Source of the DNA: Bacillota bacterium
GTDB taxonomy: Bacteria; Bacillota_I; Bacilli_A; RF39; UBA660
NCBI GenBank assembly: GCA_015059335.1
Contig: SVAP01000003.1
Coordinates: 33,930 to 97,929, forward strand
DNA: 64,000 bases
Reading direction: 5' to 3'
Shown: positions 1-10,748 of the stretch, in pieces
How the letters are laid out: every line of letters starts with the position of its first letter
Numbering within the stretch: the stretch's first letter is position 1
Position numbers and translations under genes: made by a program
The notes under the pieces: model-generated
What the model was told of the DNA's origin: nothing
What the model saw: only the letters and a program-made list of their open reading frames with translations
Databases searched by the model: none

Positions 1-351
1 AATAAAACACCAATGGAAATTATAGAAGATAGTTGTTTATATTTTGGTAGTTCTTACGATGGTAGACATACTGCAACAAAATATTTATTAGGAATATCGT
101 ATAAATCTCCTATAATAATAGAAGAGAGTAGAAATATCATATTTTTTCCTACTAATTCACCAAGACAATATAATTGTTGTTGGATATCATTAAGAAATAT
201 AATTGATTATAAAAGAAAATATAATTATTCAATAATATATTTTGATAATGGTAAAAATATTCAATTAAATATTTCATATGGTTCACTTGACAATCAAATA
301 TTAAGAGCAACTCGTTTAGAATCAATCATTAGAAATAAAAAAATAAGCTAA
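1..351 (+). CDS. comK: ComK-family competence transcription factor, 3' part (5' end outside window)
   Basis: The reading frame is open from base 1, so only the last 116 codons are present. The residues 'MEIIEDSCLYFGSSYDGRH', then 'ISYKSPIIIEE', 'FFPTNSPRQYNCCWIS' and 'SYGSLDNQILRATRLE' line up with the conserved central and C-terminal parts of Bacillus ComK (there 'RSCRFFGSSYAGRK', 'ISHKPPIMVD', 'LFPTLS...CGWIS', 'SYNSFENQVYRTAWLR'). ComK is a DNA-binding activator of DNA-uptake and recombination genes. The protein ends soon after the last block, without the roughly 35-residue tail of B. subtilis ComK that is involved in MecA/ClpC turnover (from memory of the family). A terminator follows at once. 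ComK is not beside recF in B. subtilis, so the location is unusual. The family call is confident; competence itself is inference. Confidence 0.8.
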   Translation, partial: NKTPMEIIEDSCLYFGSSYDGRHTATKYLLGISYKSPIIIEESRNIIFFPTNSPRQYNCCWISLRNIIDYKRKYNYSIIYFDNGKNIQLNISYGSLDNQILRATRLESIIRNKKIS

Positions 352-366
352 ATTGCTTATTTTTTA
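338..366 (+). terminator. Rho-independent terminator after comK
   Basis: Perfect stem AATAAGC (342-348) with GCTTATT (355-361), extended by A-U pairs, a 6-nt loop holding the comK stop codon, then a T run. It separates comK from recF. Confidence 0.75.
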
Positions 367-385
367 TCTTTTAAGCTCGATTTTA

Positions 386-394
386 TGATATAAT
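386..394 (+). promoter_or_regulatory. Extended -10 promoter for recF-gyrB-gyrA
   Basis: TGATATAAT gives an extended -10 (TG at 386-387, TATAAT at 389-394) about 65 nt before recF and just after the comK terminator. No good -35 hexamer is seen, which is usual for extended -10 promoters. Confidence 0.5.
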
Positions 395-437
395 TAAAAT
401 GCGTATAGGAGTATTAATTATATATGAAGGTGGTTTT

Positions 438-460
438 ATGTTGAGAAAAATGATGTTAAA

Positions 461-464
<4 letters not shown>
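438..464 (+). CDS. Possible 8-codon leader peptide overlapping recF start
   Basis: A strong Shine-Dalgarno (GAAGGTGG, 426-433) precedes an ATG at 438 that opens a tiny frame, MLRKMMLK, ending in TGA at 462-464. That stop overlaps the recF ATG (461) as ATGA. The recF ATG has no Shine-Dalgarno of its own, so recF may be translated by coupling to this mini-ORF. Seen: ribosome-binding site, frame and overlap. Inferred: that it is translated. The alternative is that the ribosome-binding site simply serves recF at an unusually long distance. Confidence 0.4.
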
Positions 465-3497
<3,033 letters not shown>

Positions 3498-3508
3498 GAG
3501 GTTTTTAA

Positions 3509-5968
3509 ATGGACAGATTAGAAAAAAATAATATTGTAAAAGAAGTAAGAGATTCATTTTTAGACTATTCTATGAGTGTTATTGTAGCGCGTGCATTACC
3601 TGACTTAAGAGATGGTTTAAAACCTGTTCATCGTCGTATTCTATATTCAATGTATGAATCTGGTTATACGCCTGATAAACCACATAAAAAAAGTGCAAGA
3701 ATTGTAGGGGATGTTATGGGTAAATATCATCCACACGGTGATTCAAGTATTTATGAAGCAATGGTTCGTATGGCACAAGATTTCAGTTATAGATATGAAT
3801 TAGTTGATGGTCATGGAAATTTTGGTAATATAGAAGGTTATGGTGCTGCAGCAATGCGTTATACAGAATCTAGATTATCGAAGATTTCTCTAGAATTACT
3901 TAGAAATATTAATAAAAATACTGTTGATTTTTCACCAAACTTTGATGAATCAGAAAACGAACCAAAGGTTTTACCATCTAGATTTCCTAATATTTTAGTA
4001 AATGGAACAATGGGTATTGCTGTTGGTATGGCAACAAATATACCACCACATAATTTAGGTGAAGTTATTGATGGATGTGTTGCATATATTGATAATCCAG
4101 ATATTGACGTTGATGGATTAATGAAATTTGTTAAAGGCCCAGATTTTCCAACAGGTGCTACTATTCTTGGAAATAGTGGTATAAAAAAAGCTTATGAAAC
4201 TGGTAGAGGTACAATTACAATTCGAAGTAGGGCAAGGATAGAAGAAAAAAATGGTAGACAATATATAATTATTGACGAGGTACCATATAACGTTAATACT
4301 TTAGAATTAAAAAATAAAGTAGCTGAACTAGTACATAATAAGGTAATTGAGGGTATTACTGACTATCATTCAGATTTAAAAGATGGTATAAAAATAACTA
4401 TAACACTTAGAAAAGATGCAAATGCACAAGTTATATTAAATAAATTATACAAACATACATCTTTCCAAGTGAATTATGGAATTATTTTCTTAATGTTAGA
4501 TCAAGGTGTACCAAAAACATTAGGATTAAAAGAAATTATATCTAAATATATTGATTTTCAAAAAGAAATAATAATTAGAAGAACTCAATTTGACCTTGAT
4601 AAAGCAGAAAAAAGAGTACACATATTAGAAGGTTTGAAAATTGCTTTAGATAATATTGATGAAGTAATTAAACTTATTAGAGGTTCTAAATCAGATGAAG
4701 AAGCTAAAACTGGACTTATGGAAAAGTTTGGATTGTCTGATGCACAAGCTAATGCAATTCTTGAAATGAAGTTAAGAAGATTAACTGGATTAGAAAGAAG
4801 CAAAATAGAAGAAGAATTAAAAGAATTGTTAGAATTAATAGCAGAATTAAAATCAATATTAGCTTCTGAAGAAAAAGTTTTAAATATTATTAAAACTGAA
4901 TTACTTGAAATTAAAGAAAAATATGGTGATGAAAGAAAAACAAGTATCGATATGACAGCAATCGAATATATTGAAGATGAATCACTTATCCCAGAAGAAA
5001 ATATAATTATTGCTTTGACTAAAAATGGATATATTAAAAGAACTACTTCTGATACCTTTAAAGTACAAAGAAGAGGTGGTGTTGGTATAAAAGGTATGAC
5101 AACAAATGAGGAAGATTTTGTTGAACATATTATTAATTTATCAACACACGATTATCTACTATTCTTTACAAATAAAGGTAAAGTATATAGAATGAAAGGA
5201 TACGAGGTTCCAGAATTTAGTAGACAATCAAAAGGTTTACCAATTGTTAACTTGTTATCTATAGAAAAAGATGAGTATATAAACACAATGTTAACTATAA
5301 AAGCAAATGCTGAAGAAAATAAATATTTACTATTTGTTACTAAAAATGGAATTGTTAAGAAGACTGATCTTGTTGAATTTGATAATATTAGAACAAATGG
5401 TAAAATCGCTATTACATTAAAAGATAACGACGAATTAATAAGTGTTAAAAAAACAATTGGTGATAATTATGTTTTAATTGGATCAAATTTAGGTAGAATG
5501 GTTAGATTTAATGAGTCTGAAGTTAGAATAATGGGAAGAACTGCTTCTGGTGTTAGAGGTATTAGTTTAGAAGAAAATGGATATTGCGTTGGTGCAGAAA
5601 TTTCTAATAATGATGATGAAATATTGATTGTCACAGAAAAAGGGTATGGAAAGAGAACAAATGTAGATGAATTTAGACAAACAAAAAGAGGTAGTAAAGG
5701 TGTTAAAGCTTTAAATGTTACTGATAAAAACGGTACAATTGTTTCTTTCAAAATAGTTAATGGTGATGAAGATTTAATGATAATTACTGATAATGGTATT
5801 ATTATAAGATTACCAATTGAACAGGTATCTTTAATGGGTAGAGTAACACAAGGTGTTAGATTAATTAATTTAAAAGAAAATCAAAAAGTTTCCACTGTAA
5901 CCAAAATACAAAAACAAGATGAAGAAGAAAACGAAACACTTAGTGAAGAACAAAATAATAATATTTAA
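3509..5968 (+). CDS. gyrA: DNA gyrase subunit A
   Basis: DNA breakage-reunion subunit. The catalytic tyrosine is Y118 in 'AAMRYTES'. The quinolone-resistance region reads '[17 protein letters not shown]' at residues 74-90, with Ser79 and Glu83 at the usual resistance positions, so no common quinolone-resistance substitution is seen. The C-terminal beta-pinwheel carries the GyrA box '[10 protein letters not shown]', needed for DNA wrapping; this makes it GyrA, not ParC. It is 819 residues long, with a strong AGGAGG ribosome-binding site 11 nt after gyrB. The tail is acidic. The first parS site lies 5 nt beyond the stop; no ordinary terminator is visible. Confidence 0.98.
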   Translation: MDRLEKNNIVKEVRDSFLDYSMSVIVARALPDLRDGLKPVHRRILYSMYESGYTPDKPHKKSARIVGDVMGKYHPHGDSSIYEAMVRMAQDFSYRYELVDGHGNFGNIEGYGAAAMRYTESRLSKISLELLRNINKNTVDFSPNFDESENEPKVLPSRFPNILVNGTMGIAVGMATNIPPHNLGEVIDGCVAYIDNPDIDVDGLMKFVKGPDFPTGATILGNSGIKKAYETGRGTITIRSRARIEEKNGRQYIIIDEVPYNVNTLELKNKVAELVHNKVIEGITDYHSDLKDGIKITITLRKDANAQVILNKLYKHTSFQVNYGIIFLMLDQGVPKTLGLKEIISKYIDFQKEIIIRRTQFDLDKAEKRVHILEGLKIALDNIDEVIKLIRGSKSDEEAKTGLMEKFGLSDAQANAILEMKLRRLTGLERSKIEEELKELLELIAELKSILASEEKVLNIIKTELLEIKEKYGDERKTSIDMTAIEYIEDESLIPEENIIIALTKNGYIKRTTSDTFKVQRRGGVGIKGMTTNEEDFVEHIINLSTHDYLLFFTNKGKVYRMKGYEVPEFSRQSKGLPIVNLLSIEKDEYINTMLTIKANAEENKYLLFVTKNGIVKKTDLVEFDNIRTNGKIAITLKDNDELISVKKTIGDNYVLIGSNLGRMVRFNESEVRIMGRTASGVRGISLEENGYCVGAEISNNDDEILIVTEKGYGKRTNVDEFRQTKRGSKGVKALNVTDKNGTIVSFKIVNGDEDLMIITDNGIIIRLPIEQVSLMGRVTQGVRLINLKENQKVSTVTKIQKQDEEENETLSEEQNNNI

Positions 5969-5972
5969 TCAA

Positions 5973-5988
5973 TGTTTCACGTGAAACA
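5973..5988. promoter_or_regulatory. parS site 1 (ParB/Spo0J binding)
   Basis: Perfect palindrome TGTTTCACGTGAAACA, matching the bacterial parS consensus TGTTnCACGTGAAACA. It extends to a 20-bp palindrome (5971-5990). It starts 5 nt after the gyrA stop. parA/parB are at 29.1-30.7 kb. Confidence 0.93.
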
Positions 5989-6029
5989 TTAAACAAATAT
6001 TAAAAATAAATAATATAAAATTAAAACTA

Positions 6030-6045
6030 TGTTTCACGTGAAACA
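6030..6045. promoter_or_regulatory. parS site 2
   Basis: Same TGTTTCACGTGAAACA core, 57 bp after site 1. The symmetry extends to a perfect 34-bp palindrome (6021-6054) with arms TTAAAACTA/TAGTTTTAA, the longest of the five. Confidence 0.93.
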
Positions 6046-6092
6046 TAGTTTTAATATGAAATTATATACAAAAACAAAATTAAATTAAGTAA

Positions 6093-6108
6093 TGTTTCAC
6101 GTGAAACA
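6093..6108. promoter_or_regulatory. parS site 3
   Basis: Same core, 63 bp after site 2. It lies in a perfect 32-bp palindrome (6085-6116) with arms TTAAGTAA/TTACTTAA. Confidence 0.93.
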
Positions 6109-6225
6109 TTACTTAAAATGAAATATATATAAGTAATTTTAAATATTTTATTATAAACAAAACACGGTTATAATTAATTTGATAACTTATTTTGATTTTG
6201 AATATTAAATATGTTTTTCTAATAA

Positions 6226-6241
6226 TGTTTCACGTGAAACA
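6226..6241. promoter_or_regulatory. parS site 4
   Basis: Same core, 133 bp after site 3. Symmetry extends to 22 bp (6223-6244). Confidence 0.93.
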
Positions 6242-6332
6242 TTAAATTGTTTTTTTATATTTTGAATTATTATAAAACGACATATTAATAAAAAATGATT
6301 TTTAAATTTTGTATTTGTTTTTTGCTTATCAA

Positions 6333-6348
6333 TGTTTCACGTGAAACA
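6333..6348. promoter_or_regulatory. parS site 5
   Basis: Same core, 107 bp after site 4. It lies in a perfect 30-bp palindrome (6326-6355) with arms TTATCAA/TTGATAA. It ends 11 nt before the SRP RNA -35 element. Confidence 0.93.
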
Positions 6349-6359
6349 TTGATAAAATG

Positions 6360-6389
6360 TTGCATAAATTGTTAAAAATATAATATAAT
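6360..6389 (+). promoter_or_regulatory. Promoter of SRP RNA
   Basis: TTGCAT (6360-6365), 18-nt spacer, TATAAT (6384-6389); the RNA would start 7 nt later at about 6396. An overlapping TATAAT is at 6379-6384. Confidence 0.65.
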
Positions 6390-6395
6390 AAATAT

Positions 6396-6473
6396 GCGCA
6401 ACAAATATGTTGGAAACAGGTCAGGATTGGAAAATAGCAGCCTTAACAACCTCTGTTTGTGTGTGCTTTTTTT
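6396..6473 (+). ncRNA. ffs: Signal recognition particle RNA, small (4.5S-like) type
   Basis: The hallmark apical helix 8 is present: 'ACAGGTCAGG', a GGAA tetraloop closed by ATT/AAT, then 'AGCAGCC' (6416-6442), which is the Ffh-binding asymmetric and symmetric loop region. The ends pair (GCGCA at 6396-6400 with TGTGC at 6462-6466) and a T run follows, serving as terminator. The molecule is about 75 nt and has no Alu domain, unlike the long SRP RNA of Bacillus. A consensus promoter lies immediately upstream. Bacillus has scr between tadA and dnaX; here it precedes tadA. Confidence 0.9.
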
Positions 6474-6489
6474 ATGGAGTTGATAATAT

Positions 6490-6933
6490 ATGGGTGAAAA
6501 GTACTATAAAGAAATAAAAAAATTGTGTGAAAAAGCAATGAAAATAGATTGTGTTCCGGTAGGGGCTGTAGTTGTTTTAAATAATAAAATAATTGGAAGA
6601 GGTTATAATAAAAAAGAAAAAACAAAAAATCCGTTAGATCATGCCGAGATAATTGCAATTAAAAAAGCAACAAGAAAAATTAAAAGTTGGAATTTAAGTG
6701 AATGTGAATTAATTGTAAGTATGATTCCATGTCAAATGTGTAAAAATGTTATTTATGAATCAAGAATTAAAAAAATATATTATTATATAAAAAATGATAA
6801 TGAAAAAAATAAATTTGAAAAAGCAGAGAATAGTACAAGTTTTCAAATAATTAACGAACAAATGTATGAATTGGAATTTATTTCAATGTTAAAAAAATTT
6901 TTTTCTGAAAAAAGAAAGAAATGTGTTCGATAA
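6490..6933 (+). CDS. tadA: tRNA-specific adenosine deaminase TadA
   Basis: Converts A34 to inosine in tRNA-Arg(ACG), allowing wobble decoding. The cytidine-deaminase fold shows 'VPVGAVVV', the zinc/catalytic 'HAEI' (His ligand plus proton-shuttle Glu) and the second zinc motif 'PCQMC'. The 147-residue length fits bacterial TadA. The sequence is more diverged than usual around the zinc site ('SMIPCQMCKNVI' where 'TLEPCPMCAGAI' is typical), but all ligands are kept. The ribosome-binding site GGAG is about 10 nt before the ATG. It sits between SRP RNA and dnaX as in the Bacillus origin region. Confidence 0.92.
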   Translation: MGEKYYKEIKKLCEKAMKIDCVPVGAVVVLNNKIIGRGYNKKEKTKNPLDHAEIIAIKKATRKIKSWNLSECELIVSMIPCQMCKNVIYESRIKKIYYYIKNDNEKNKFEKAENSTSFQIINEQMYELEFISMLKKFFSEKRKKCVR

Positions 6934-6935
6934 AA

Positions 6936-6955
6936 AATTATAACATGTTATAATT
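6936..6955. promoter_or_regulatory. 20-bp palindrome with promoter-like -10, upstream of dnaX
   Basis: AATTATAACATGTTATAATT is a perfect palindrome in the tadA-dnaX gap. It contains TATAAT at 6949-6954, 31 nt before the dnaX start, with a weak -35 (TTCGAT, 6926-6931) at 17-nt spacing. It may be a promoter, an operator or both. Confidence 0.35.
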
Positions 6956-6984
6956 GAAATATACAGCATGATTGGGGTGTTAAT

Positions 6985-8664
6985 ATGTATCAAGCGTTAT
7001 ATAGAAAATATAGACCTAATAATTTTAGTGAAGTAATTGGTCAAGATGTAATAAAAAAAACAATAGTAAATGAAATTAATAATAATAAAGTTTCACATGC
7101 ATATTTATTTTGTGGCCCAAGAGGTACAGGAAAAACAAGTATTGCAAAACTTATTGCAAAATTGATAAATTGTGAAAATCAAAATAATGGTATTCCATGT
7201 GAAGCGTGTAAGAGTTGTTTATCATATAAAAATAATGTTGACATAATTGAAATAGATGCAGCTTCAAACAATGGTGTTGATGAAATAAGAGAGTTAAGAA
7301 ATAAAGTAAATTTACTACCTGCTAACTCAAAATATAAAATATATATAATTGATGAAGTTCATATGTTATCAATAGGTGCATTTAACGCATTATTAAAGAC
7401 TTTAGAAGAACCACCAGCACATGTCGTTTTTATTTTAGCAACAACTGAAATTAATAAAATTCCAATAACAATTGTATCAAGATGTCAAAGATTCGATTTT
7501 AATAAGATTTCTAATAAAAAAATATTTGAAAGATTAAAATTTATATCAGAAAAGGAAAATATAAAAATAAATGATGAGGCGCTAGAAGAAATAAGTAGTT
7601 TAACTGACGGAGGATTAAGGGATGCGATAGGGTTATTAGATAAGGCAGTTGCTTATACCGATGATGAAATAACCACTGAAATTATACATGAAATAAACTA
7701 TAGTGTTACAAAAAAAGATATACATAAAATAATTAATTATGTGTATCAAAATAATATTAAAAAGTATATTGAAACTATAGATTCGTTAGATGATAAAGGA
7801 AAAGATTTAAATAAATTGGTTGATGAAATAATGTTATATCTAAGAAATATATTAATTGATGAAGATAATAGTATAGAAATGGATAAAAAAGTTGTTTTAG
7901 ATTATATAAATCAACTAAATGATATATCATTTAAAATGAAAAATACTAACTATCCAAAAATAATTTTAGAAACATTTATAATAAGTGCTAATAAAGATTT
8001 TAATCCAAAAATTCAAAAAGAATTACCTTTAGAGAATAACGAAAAAAATAATAAAAAAGATGAATCAGAATATATTAAAAATATAAATAATATTTCTATT
8101 CAATCACTGGAATCAGAAATTATGGTAGAAAAAAATATTAATGATAATGATTCGAAATATAATTTGCCTGAGCCAAAAATAGAAACGATTGAGAATATTG
8201 AAAAATTAAAAAAAGTAAGAGCAAATAATTGTCTTTGTAACGCTGATAAAAATTTATTAAATAACCTTAAAAATAATTGGAATAAAATTTCGGAATATTC
8301 TGTTAATCAGGTATACGGAGTTGCAGCTGGTATGCTTTTAGATAGTACACTCACAGTTGTTTCAAATAAAGAATTATTAGTTGTATTTCCATATCAATCA
8401 ATGGCAGAAAGGGCTAATAATATAATTCCAAGAATAGAAGAAATATTAAAAATGGCATTTGATATTGAGTATAAATTTATTGCATTGGATGAGTCAGAAT
8501 GGAATAAATTTAAATCAGAGTATATTAAAAGCATTAAAAATAACAAGAAATATAGTTATATAGAAGAAAATGTTGATTATGATAATCTATTTAATAAAAA
8601 AGATGATATAATAGTTGATCAGGCACTAGAATTCTTTGGAAATAGTGTTGTTCAAGTGATATAG
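6985..8664 (+). CDS. dnaX: DNA polymerase III subunits gamma/tau
   Basis: Clamp-loader ATPase that opens the beta sliding clamp, acting with delta' (holB, 9.9 kb). Walker A 'GPRGTGKT' is near residue 44, the four-cysteine zinc module ('CENQNNGIPCEACKSC') follows, Walker B is 'IDEVHMLS', and 'LLKTLEEPP' and 'SRCQRF' complete the AAA+ core. Residues of about 350-410 form a charged Asn/Lys-rich linker, and the remainder is the tau-specific C-terminal domain. An A7 run at 8208-8214 lies exactly at the linker end (see separate entry). 559 residues is normal for Bacillota. It is followed 10 nt later by ybaB, as in B. subtilis. Confidence 0.97.
   Translation: MYQALYRKYRPNNFSEVIGQDVIKKTIVNEINNNKVSHAYLFCGPRGTGKTSIAKLIAKLINCENQNNGIPCEACKSCLSYKNNVDIIEIDAASNNGVDEIRELRNKVNLLPANSKYKIYIIDEVHMLSIGAFNALLKTLEEPPAHVVFILATTEINKIPITIVSRCQRFDFNKISNKKIFERLKFISEKENIKINDEALEEISSLTDGGLRDAIGLLDKAVAYTDDEITTEIIHEINYSVTKKDIHKIINYVYQNNIKKYIETIDSLDDKGKDLNKLVDEIMLYLRNILIDEDNSIEMDKKVVLDYINQLNDISFKMKNTNYPKIILETFIISANKDFNPKIQKELPLENNEKNNKKDESEYIKNINNISIQSLESEIMVEKNINDNDSKYNLPEPKIETIENIEKLKKVRANNCLCNADKNLLNNLKNNWNKISEYSVNQVYGVAAGMLLDSTLTVVSNKELLVVFPYQSMAERANNIIPRIEEILKMAFDIEYKFIALDESEWNKFKSEYIKSIKNNKKYSYIEENVDYDNLFNKKDDIIVDQALEFFGNSVVQVI
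8208..8235 (+). other. Candidate slippage site for gamma/tau production in dnaX
   Basis: Seven A's (8208-8214) are read as TTA AAA AAA GTA. In the +1 frame TAA follows at 8216-8218; in the -1 frame TAA follows at 8226-8228. A small hairpin (AAGA-G-CAA, loop ATAA, TTG-TCTT; 8217-8235) starts 2 nt downstream. Slippage would give a product of about 410 residues, a plausible gamma. Other A7-A8 runs exist in this gene, so chance is possible. Confidence 0.4.
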
Positions 8665-8674
8665 AGGAGAGATA

Positions 8675-8977
8675 ATGATGAATATACAAGCGTTGATGAA
8701 ACAAGCACAAAAAATGCAAAATGATGTATTAAAGTCAAAAGAAGTTTTAAATAAAAAAATATTTGAAGAAAAGTATTCTTCTGTTACTGTTCAAGTGAAT
8801 GGGGCTAAAGAAATTAAAAAAATAGAAATTGATAAAAATATAGAATTAGACCAAGAAGATATTGAAATGTTAGAAGATACAATTATGATAGCGATTAATA
8901 ATGCTTTTAAAAAGGTTGATGAAGAAACTGAAAAAGCATTAGGTAAATATGGTCAAGGATTATCAGGACTAATGTAA
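8675..8977 (+). CDS. ybaB: YbaB/EbfC-family nucleoid-associated protein
   Basis: Small DNA-binding protein of 100 residues, forming a homodimer with a tweezer shape in known structures. The N-terminus 'NIQALMKQAQKMQNDV' and the C-terminal 'AINNAFKKVDEET' helix are typical of the family. It lies between dnaX and recR, the almost universal bacterial arrangement. There are two consecutive ATG codons, and GAGGAGAGA is the ribosome-binding site; either ATG could start. Confidence 0.93.
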   Translation: MMNIQALMKQAQKMQNDVLKSKEVLNKKIFEEKYSSVTVQVNGAKEIKKIEIDKNIELDQEDIEMLEDTIMIAINNAFKKVDEETEKALGKYGQGLSGLM

Positions 8978-8996
8978 TAGCAAAGAGTGATGAATT

Positions 8997-9614
8997 ATGT
9001 ATCCAGAAAGTATATTAAATTTAATAGAAAGTTTTAAAAAATTGCCTGGTATTGGTGAAAAAAGTGCGGAAAGATTGGCATTTTCAATCATTGATTTTGA
9101 TGATGATGATGTTGAGATGTTTTCAAAATCACTTTTATCTGTAAAAAATAATATAAAAAATTGTACTAAATGTAATCATATAACAGAAAACGAAATATGT
9201 GATTTATGTGCTGATAATACTAGGGATAAAAAAACATTATGTGTAGTAGAAGACTCTAAAAGCGTAATTATGTTTGAAAAATTATCAGTATATAATGGTT
9301 TATATTTTGTACTAGATGGGTTAATTTCACCACTAGATAAAATAGGACCAGATGATATTAATTTAGATAAATTATTAGAGAAAATTAAAAATGAAAATAT
9401 AGGTGAAGTAATATTAGCTATTAAACCTACAATTGAAGGAGAAACCACATCATTATACATTTTAAAATTACTAGAAGAATATAATAGCACTTCACAAAAT
9501 GAAAATGTTGCAGTTTCAAGAATAGCGCACGGTATACCATTAGGCGTAGATATGGAATATATCGATTCGTTAACTCTTGAATTAGCATTACAAGACAGAA
9601 AAAAAATATCATAA
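8997..9614 (+). CDS. recR: Recombination mediator RecR
   Basis: Ring-forming partner of RecO and RecF in gap repair. It has a helix-hairpin-helix 'KLPGIGEKSAERLAF' at about residues 15-29, a four-cysteine zinc finger 'CTKCNHITENEICDLC', and a TOPRIM domain ('LCVVEDSKSVIMFEK'). It is 205 residues long, normal being about 198. It follows ybaB by 20 nt in the conserved dnaX-ybaB-recR cluster. The ribosome-binding site is weak (GAGTGATGA). Confidence 0.96.
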   Translation: MYPESILNLIESFKKLPGIGEKSAERLAFSIIDFDDDDVEMFSKSLLSVKNNIKNCTKCNHITENEICDLCADNTRDKKTLCVVEDSKSVIMFEKLSVYNGLYFVLDGLISPLDKIGPDDINLDKLLEKIKNENIGEVILAIKPTIEGETTSLYILKLLEEYNSTSQNENVAVSRIAHGIPLGVDMEYIDSLTLELALQDRKKIS

Positions 9615-9657
9615 AAATAATTTGTCCAACATAATAGTTATTAAGAGGTGGACAAAG

Positions 9658-9846
9658 ATGTTAAAAATGATATTTGGAATATTTAAAAAAATAATATTGG
9701 CGGCTTTTATTTTATATGGATTCAATTTACTTATGTCTCCATTATCAGTAATTGTACCAATAAATATTATTACTGTTTCAGCTGTTACTATTTTAGGTTT
9801 TCCAGGCCTATTTGGATTAATTGTGATAATGTTAATCGCACTTTAA
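9658..9846 (+). CDS. bofA: Pro-sigmaK processing inhibitor BofA family
   Basis: Small sporulation membrane protein that in B. subtilis restrains the intramembrane protease SpoIVFB until the forespore signals. The family signature is the C-terminal half, 'PINIITVSAVTILGFPGLFG', with the conserved Pro-Ile-Asn and Leu-Gly-x-Pro-Gly. Two hydrophobic segments are visible in 62 residues. I chose the ATG at 9658, preceded by GAGGTGG 8 nt upstream; the frame continues upstream to a TTG at 9622 without a ribosome-binding site. The position after recR matches B. subtilis. SpoIVFB itself is not in this window. Confidence 0.85.
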   Translation: MLKMIFGIFKKIILAAFILYGFNLLMSPLSVIVPINIITVSAVTILGFPGLFGLIVIMLIAL

Positions 9847-9863
9847 TTTTAGGGGATGAAGTA

Positions 9864-10748
9864 ATGTCAAATAATATAGGAATTTCAACTACAATATTAA
9901 AAAATTCAATAAAAAATAATAAACTATCTCATGCATATTTATTTGAATTGCAAGAAAATAATGATGAGATTGTTTTTTCTTTTATAAAAAATATTATATG
10001 TCCTAATAATTATTCTGAAAATTGTAATATATGTTCAATATGTAATAGAATTGATAACAATAATTACCCATCAATTAAAATTATTAAACCAGATGGCATG
10101 TGGATAAAAAAAGAACAGTTATTAGAGTTACAAAAAGATTTTAGTAAAAAGGCAATTGAATCAAAAAAAATGATATATGTAATATATGAATCAGAAAAAA
10201 TGAATTCTTCTGCTGCAAATACAATATTAAAATTTTTAGAAGAACCTTCGCCTGGTATTATTGCTATTCTATTAACTAATAATATACATGGAGTAATGAA
10301 TACAATAGTATCAAGATGTCAAACAATAAATTGTAAATCAACAGTATATGATGTTGATGGTTTGTTTGATGAAAAACAAGTGGATACTGTAATTAATTTC
10401 GTTAATGAATTAGAGCAAAATAACAATGATATTATTGCTAAAATTCATGTTTTATGGAATAATATATTTGGTGAAAGAGAGTGTGTTAAAAATACTTTTG
10501 AAATAATGTTTTTACTATATTTTAATGCATTACAGTATAAATTAGAAGTTGAAGAAGTTAGTGATAAATATATCAAAATAATTGTTAATAACAATTCAAT
10601 ATATTCATTAAAGAAAAAAATTAACTTAATAAATGATATACGTGAAAATTTGAAATTTAATGTAAATATTGATATGTTAATGGACAAGTTTATTATTATG
10701 TTTAATGGAGTTGATAGTGATGGATGTAGCGATAATCAAATTATCTAA
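9864..10748 (+). CDS. holB: DNA polymerase III subunit delta'
   Basis: Clamp-loader stator subunit with an AAA+ fold but no ATP hydrolysis. It starts 'SHAYLFEL' like DnaX but lacks the GKT loop, as expected for delta'. It keeps zinc-module cysteines ('CPNNYSENCNICSIC'), 'NTILKFLEEP' and 'VSRCQTI'. 294 residues. The end overlaps the likely ricT start by 29 nt. The tmk, darA and yaaR genes that sit between bofA and holB in B. subtilis are missing. GGGGATGA is the ribosome-binding site. Confidence 0.92.
   Translation: MSNNIGISTTILKNSIKNNKLSHAYLFELQENNDEIVFSFIKNIICPNNYSENCNICSICNRIDNNNYPSIKIIKPDGMWIKKEQLLELQKDFSKKAIESKKMIYVIYESEKMNSSAANTILKFLEEPSPGIIAILLTNNIHGVMNTIVSRCQTINCKSTVYDVDGLFDEKQVDTVINFVNELEQNNNDIIAKIHVLWNNIFGERECVKNTFEIMFLLYFNALQYKLEVEEVSDKYIKIIVNNNSIYSLKKKINLINDIRENLKFNVNIDMLMDKFIIMFNGVDSDGCSDNQII

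Larger units (their letters stand above)
5969..6395. other. Gene-free parS cluster between gyrA and SRP RNA
   Basis: About 430 bases without a convincing ORF on either strand, composed of AT-rich spacers carrying five identical 16-bp parS palindromes (listed separately) and, at the right end, the SRP RNA promoter. In B. subtilis an rRNA operon follows gyrA; none is present here. Confidence 0.85.

Noticed and set aside
5973..6348. Repeated palindromes considered as a CRISPR array or IS ends
   Set aside because: Spacing is irregular (57-133 bp), there are no unique equal-sized spacers or cas genes, and the 16-mer is the known parS consensus.
9622..9657. Longer bofA beginning at TTG 9622
   Set aside because: There is no ribosome-binding site; the ATG at 9658 has a strong GAGGTGG and gives the usual family N-terminus length.
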